The position numbers and the translations under genes were made by a program. A DNA stretch of 64,000 bases, taken from Nocardioides flavescens (lineage in GTDB: Bacteria; Actinomycetota; Actinomycetes; Propionibacteriales; Nocardioidaceae). The stretch lies in the NCBI RefSeq assembly GCF_009823805.1, contig NZ_WUEK01000006.1, positions 62,001 through 126,000 of the forward strand, given 5' to 3'. The notes beneath the pieces are model-generated. The model was not told the DNA's origin. It saw only the letters and a program-made list of their open reading frames with translations, and searched no databases. Of the stretch, positions 61,278 through 64,000 are shown in pieces (position 1 is the stretch's first letter; the number at the start of each line of letters is the position of its first letter).

Positions 61278-64000
61278 CTAGCGGCGGGGGCGGACCTTGA
61301 CCGTGACGGTCTTCTCGCTGCCGGCCACGGTGGCGGAGCCGAGGTAGACGACGCGCAGCTTCTGCTTGCCGGCCTTCCTCAGCTTCACCTTCACGACCGC
61401 CTCACCGGCGGCGTCGACGGTCGCGGTGACCGTCCTGCCGCCGACGAAGACCTGCACCTGACCCGACAGGGCGGCGCTGGAGTCGACGTCGATCGACACC
61501 TTCACCTTCTTACCTTGCACGGCACCACGCTTGGCCATCTTCACCGTGACGGTGGAGGTCGCCTTGGTGCTCGGCGTGGTCGGCGTGCTGGGCGCGGTCT
61601 GACCCGGGGTCTGGCCCGTGCCCGGCTGCGTGGTCGCCGGCACCTGGAGGGTGCCGACCGGCGCGACGTTGCCGAGCATGTCGGTGGAGCGGTACTCCAC
61701 CGAGTGAGCGCCACCGTCGAGCGTCACCGGGGTGACGTAGAGCGACCAGGCGCCACCGTCGAGGCGGTACTCCACGCTCTTGACCCCCGACCCCGCATCG
61801 GTCGCGGCGAGGGTGACGGCGCGACCTGCGAGGGTCGCCGTGACGACCGGTGCAGTGCTGTCGACCTGGACCGCCGTGGTGCCGATCGAGCCCCACGTCG
61901 AGCGGGAGGTGCGGGCGCGGTGCTCGACCGCGTACGCGCCGTCGGGCAGCGTCACCGGCCCGGCGTACGTCGTCCAGGTGCCGCCGGGGAGGCGGTACTG
62001 CACGATCGAGCCGGACGGAGCCGTCAACGTCAGCGTCCCGCTCGAGACCCAGCCGCTCGGCGCGGACGCGGTGACGGCCGGAGCCGTCGCGACCGAGGTG
62101 AGCGTCGGCGTGACCTTCTGCATGAAGCCGTTGGCGTCGAAGGTCAGCCGGTCGATCGTGGTCTCGCGGTGGGTGCCGTCACCGCCCGGGATGGCGAAGC
62201 GGTGGTAGGCGATGAACCACTCGTCGGTCCCCGGCCCCTGCACGATCGAGCTGTGGCCGGTGCCGAGGATGCCCTGCGACGCGTCCTTCTCCAGGATGAC
62301 GCCGCGGTAGGTCCACGGGCCGTCGATGCTGGTGGAGGTGGCGTAGCCGACCTTGTAGTTCGGCGAACCGGTGTCGTCGATCGAGTAGGTCAGGTGGTAG
62401 AGGCCCGTGCCGTCGGGTGCCGGGCGGTAGTTGAGGAAGGTGCCCTCGCGGAAGTCGGTGAGTCCGCTGATCTTCTTGGTGGTGCCGGACTTCAGCGACA
62501 GCATGTCGTCGGACAGCTCGGCGTAGACCGGGTTGCCGTTGCCCCAGAAGAGGTAGTACTTGCCGGTCTTCGGGTCTCGGAACGCCGCCGGGTCGATCGC
62601 CTGGCCGGTGACGCCGTCGCTGTTCAGGACCATCGCCTGCGGCTGGGCCGTGAACGGCCCCGTCGGCGAGTCCGCCACCGCGACACCGATCGTCTTGCGG
62701 TTGAGCGAGGCGTTGTGGCCGGAGAAGTAGAAGTAGTACTTCCCGCCCCGCTCGATGATCGTCGGTGCCCACGCGTTGCCGGTCGCCCACGGGACGTTGC
62801 CGTTGGCGCCGTCCAGGGTGAGGAAGGGCTTCTCCGAGCGGGTCCAGTCGAGCAGGTTCGTCGAGGACCAGACGTAGAAGTCCTTGCCGCCCCAGCCCGG
62901 GGTCCCGTCGGTGGTGGCGTAGACGTAGTAGGTGCCGTCGAACTCCGCGATGTTCGGGTCGGCGTACAGACCCGGGATGACCGGCGAGTTCATGACGACC
63001 GCTGAGACGGTCCAGGTGCGGCTCGTGCCGTCCGCAGCCGTCACCGTCACCTTCACGGGGTCGCTGTAGTCGCCATGCCCACCGGTCACCGTCGACCCCT
63101 TCGCGACGGTGTACGTCGGGGCGAGCGTGGCGAGGTCGGTGCCGGGCTTCACCCGCAGCTGCACCGTGCTCGCCGCGTCGTCGATGACTGCCGGCACCCG
63201 CTGGCTGGCGAGCTCGACCGCCTTGATCCCGGTGGTGGCCCCGCCGAGGTCGTAGACCTCGTCGGCGCTCAGCGCCCGGTCGTAGATGCGGAAGTCCCGC
63301 AGCTTGCCCATCATCCGCCGGTCGGCGTCGTAGGCCGAGCGCCCGAGGAAGTTGGCCGTGGTGCGGCCGCCCCCGATGTCGTCCGGGATCGTCGTGGTGG
63401 CGTCGTTGCGGGCGACCTCGCGACCGTCCAGGTAGAGCACCGCGGACTTGTTCGCCTGGGTCCACGTGACCGTGTGCCAGGCCCCGCGGCCGAGCGCGGC
63501 GCCGCTCTGGGCGTTCTGCTCGGTCGTCCAGTTGCCCGTCGCGATCGCGCCGCGCAGCCGGCTGTCACCGGTGGCGAAGAGGTAGCCGTTGCCGACCCCG
63601 TTGGCCTGGTTGCCGAAGTTCCACATGAAGTAGTTGCCGCTCTGCTGCGGCGAGAGCCACACCTTGCTGGACACCGTGACGGCGTCGAGCCCGGCCAGCA
63701 TGTCGTTGGGCAGCTTCACGTAGTCGTCGGTGCCGTCCAGGTTCAGGCTGCCGTCGACGAACGTCGGACCGTTCTGCAGCGTGCCGTCGTAGCCGTGGCC
63801 GCTGACGTCCTTGGCGTCGCTGGTCAGAGGCAGGTGCGCCACCAGGCCGTCGGCGTTCGCCTGGACCGGAGTGGGCAGCACGAGCCCGGCGCGCAGGCGG
63901 TCGAGCTCGGCCTGCGTCACCGGGATGACCGTGCCGTGACGCGGGCTGCTGGGCAGGCGGAACGTCGAGGGGACCTTCCAGTTCGGGTTCTCGAGGTCGT
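61278..64000 (-). CDS. Multidomain secreted GH43 glycosidase with LamG and Ig-like domains, 5' end outside window
   Basis: At least 907 residues, open at the window edge. In order: a preceding segment ending SSPRHGTVIPVTQAELDRL, a LamG/concanavalin domain (LVAHLPLTSDAKDVSGHGYDG), a DUF5018-like Ig module, a GH43 five-bladed propeller (catalytic Asp in LYADPN and AIDPAAF, Glu in FREGTFLNYR), then chitobiase-type and OmpL47-like Ig domains, a Thr/Pro linker and a terminal Ig-like repeat (TVKMAKRGAVQGKKVKVSIDVDS). It probably attacks arabinose- or xylose-containing polymers. It belongs to the exported cluster at 50-64 kb. Confidence 0.88.
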   Translation of the reverse strand, partial: DLENPNWKVPSTFRLPSSPRHGTVIPVTQAELDRLRAGLVLPTPVQANADGLVAHLPLTSDAKDVSGHGYDGTLQNGPTFVDGSLNLDGTDDYVKLPNDMLAGLDAVTVSSKVWLSPQQSGNYFMWNFGNQANGVGNGYLFATGDSRLRGAIATGNWTTEQNAQSGAALGRGAWHTVTWTQANKSAVLYLDGREVARNDATTTIPDDIGGGRTTANFLGRSAYDADRRMMGKLRDFRIYDRALSADEVYDLGGATTGIKAVELASQRVPAVIDDAASTVQLRVKPGTDLATLAPTYTVAKGSTVTGGHGDYSDPVKVTVTAADGTSRTWTVSAVVMNSPVIPGLYADPNIAEFDGTYYVYATTDGTPGWGGKDFYVWSSTNLLDWTRSEKPFLTLDGANGNVPWATGNAWAPTIIERGGKYYFYFSGHNASLNRKTIGVAVADSPTGPFTAQPQAMVLNSDGVTGQAIDPAAFRDPKTGKYYLFWGNGNPVYAELSDDMLSLKSGTTKKISGLTDFREGTFLNYRPAPDGTGLYHLTYSIDDTGSPNYKVGYATSTSIDGPWTYRGVILEKDASQGILGTGHSSIVQGPGTDEWFIAYHRFAIPGGDGTHRETTIDRLTFDANGFMQKVTPTLTSVATAPAVTASAPSGWVSSGTLTLTAPSGSIVQYRLPGGTWTTYAGPVTLPDGAYAVEHRARTSRSTWGSIGTTAVQVDSTAPVVTATLAGRAVTLAATDAGSGVKSVEYRLDGGAWSLYVTPVTLDGGAHSVEYRSTDMLGNVAPVGTLQVPATTQPGTGQTPGQTAPSTPTTPSTKATSTVTVKMAKRGAVQGKKVKVSIDVDSSAALSGQVQVFVGGRTVTATVDAAGEAVVKVKLRKAGKQKLRVVYLGSATVAGSEKTVTVKVRPRR

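Overview
This 64 kb window has very high GC, mostly GTG starts and dense two-strand coding. Its gene content (DUF3073, DUF2510, DUF1906, SCO6745-like, PurS-PurQ-PurL, a GlnR-type box) points to an actinobacterium, most probably Nocardioides or a close relative in Nocardioidaceae. That placement is inferred from gene families and composition; no search was run.

Layout. 1-9.4 kb: end of a PBP4-type peptidase, a beta-propeller protein, a DUF2510/HIRAN-like protein, purC coupled to an SRPBCC gene, a HIT-like protein, a broken channel gene, a sulfotransferase, an acyl-CoA ligase and small membrane or stress proteins. 9.5-18 kb: purS-purQ, a DUF1906 exported protein, a TetR-MFS pair, purL and arfB. 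18-30 kb: a hydrolase, two adjacent H-box (HisKA) proteins that lack ATPase domains, Nei-type glycosylase, an ArsR-MFS pair, an SCP2-like protein, M20 peptidase, an FAD enzyme, a LOG protein, a lipoprotein and a GAF sensor kinase. 30-35 kb: purF, purM, DUF3073, a branched-chain amino acid dehydrogenase. 35-42 kb: a glycerol regulon, with iclR-glpK2 divergent from glpF-glpK1-glpD. 42-50 kb: lipid kinase, Ser/Thr kinase, a frameshifted ECF sigma gene, Fpg and a multi-TM PAS histidine kinase. 50-64 kb: mostly exported proteins (propeller, GH44, Ig-like, GDSL, GH43), plus DoxX, AqpZ, type III glutamine synthetase and tRNA-Phe.

Purine synthesis genes (purC, S, Q, L, F, M) are spread over 30 kb rather than forming one operon. 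Each cluster mostly has its own promoter.

Two window-wide patterns stand out. First, about 26 genes have a NANNNT -10 hexamer exactly 6 or 7 nt before the start codon, so they are predicted to be transcribed as leaderless mRNAs. Second, the intergenic spaces carry at least four families of palindromic repeats. The most striking is a pair of arrays of 32-bp-phased units (10.6 kb and 42.1 kb). In each, a block of direct units meets a block of inverted units at a conserved central palindrome, and both arrays sit between convergent genes. I found no CRISPR, prophage, integrase or transposase.
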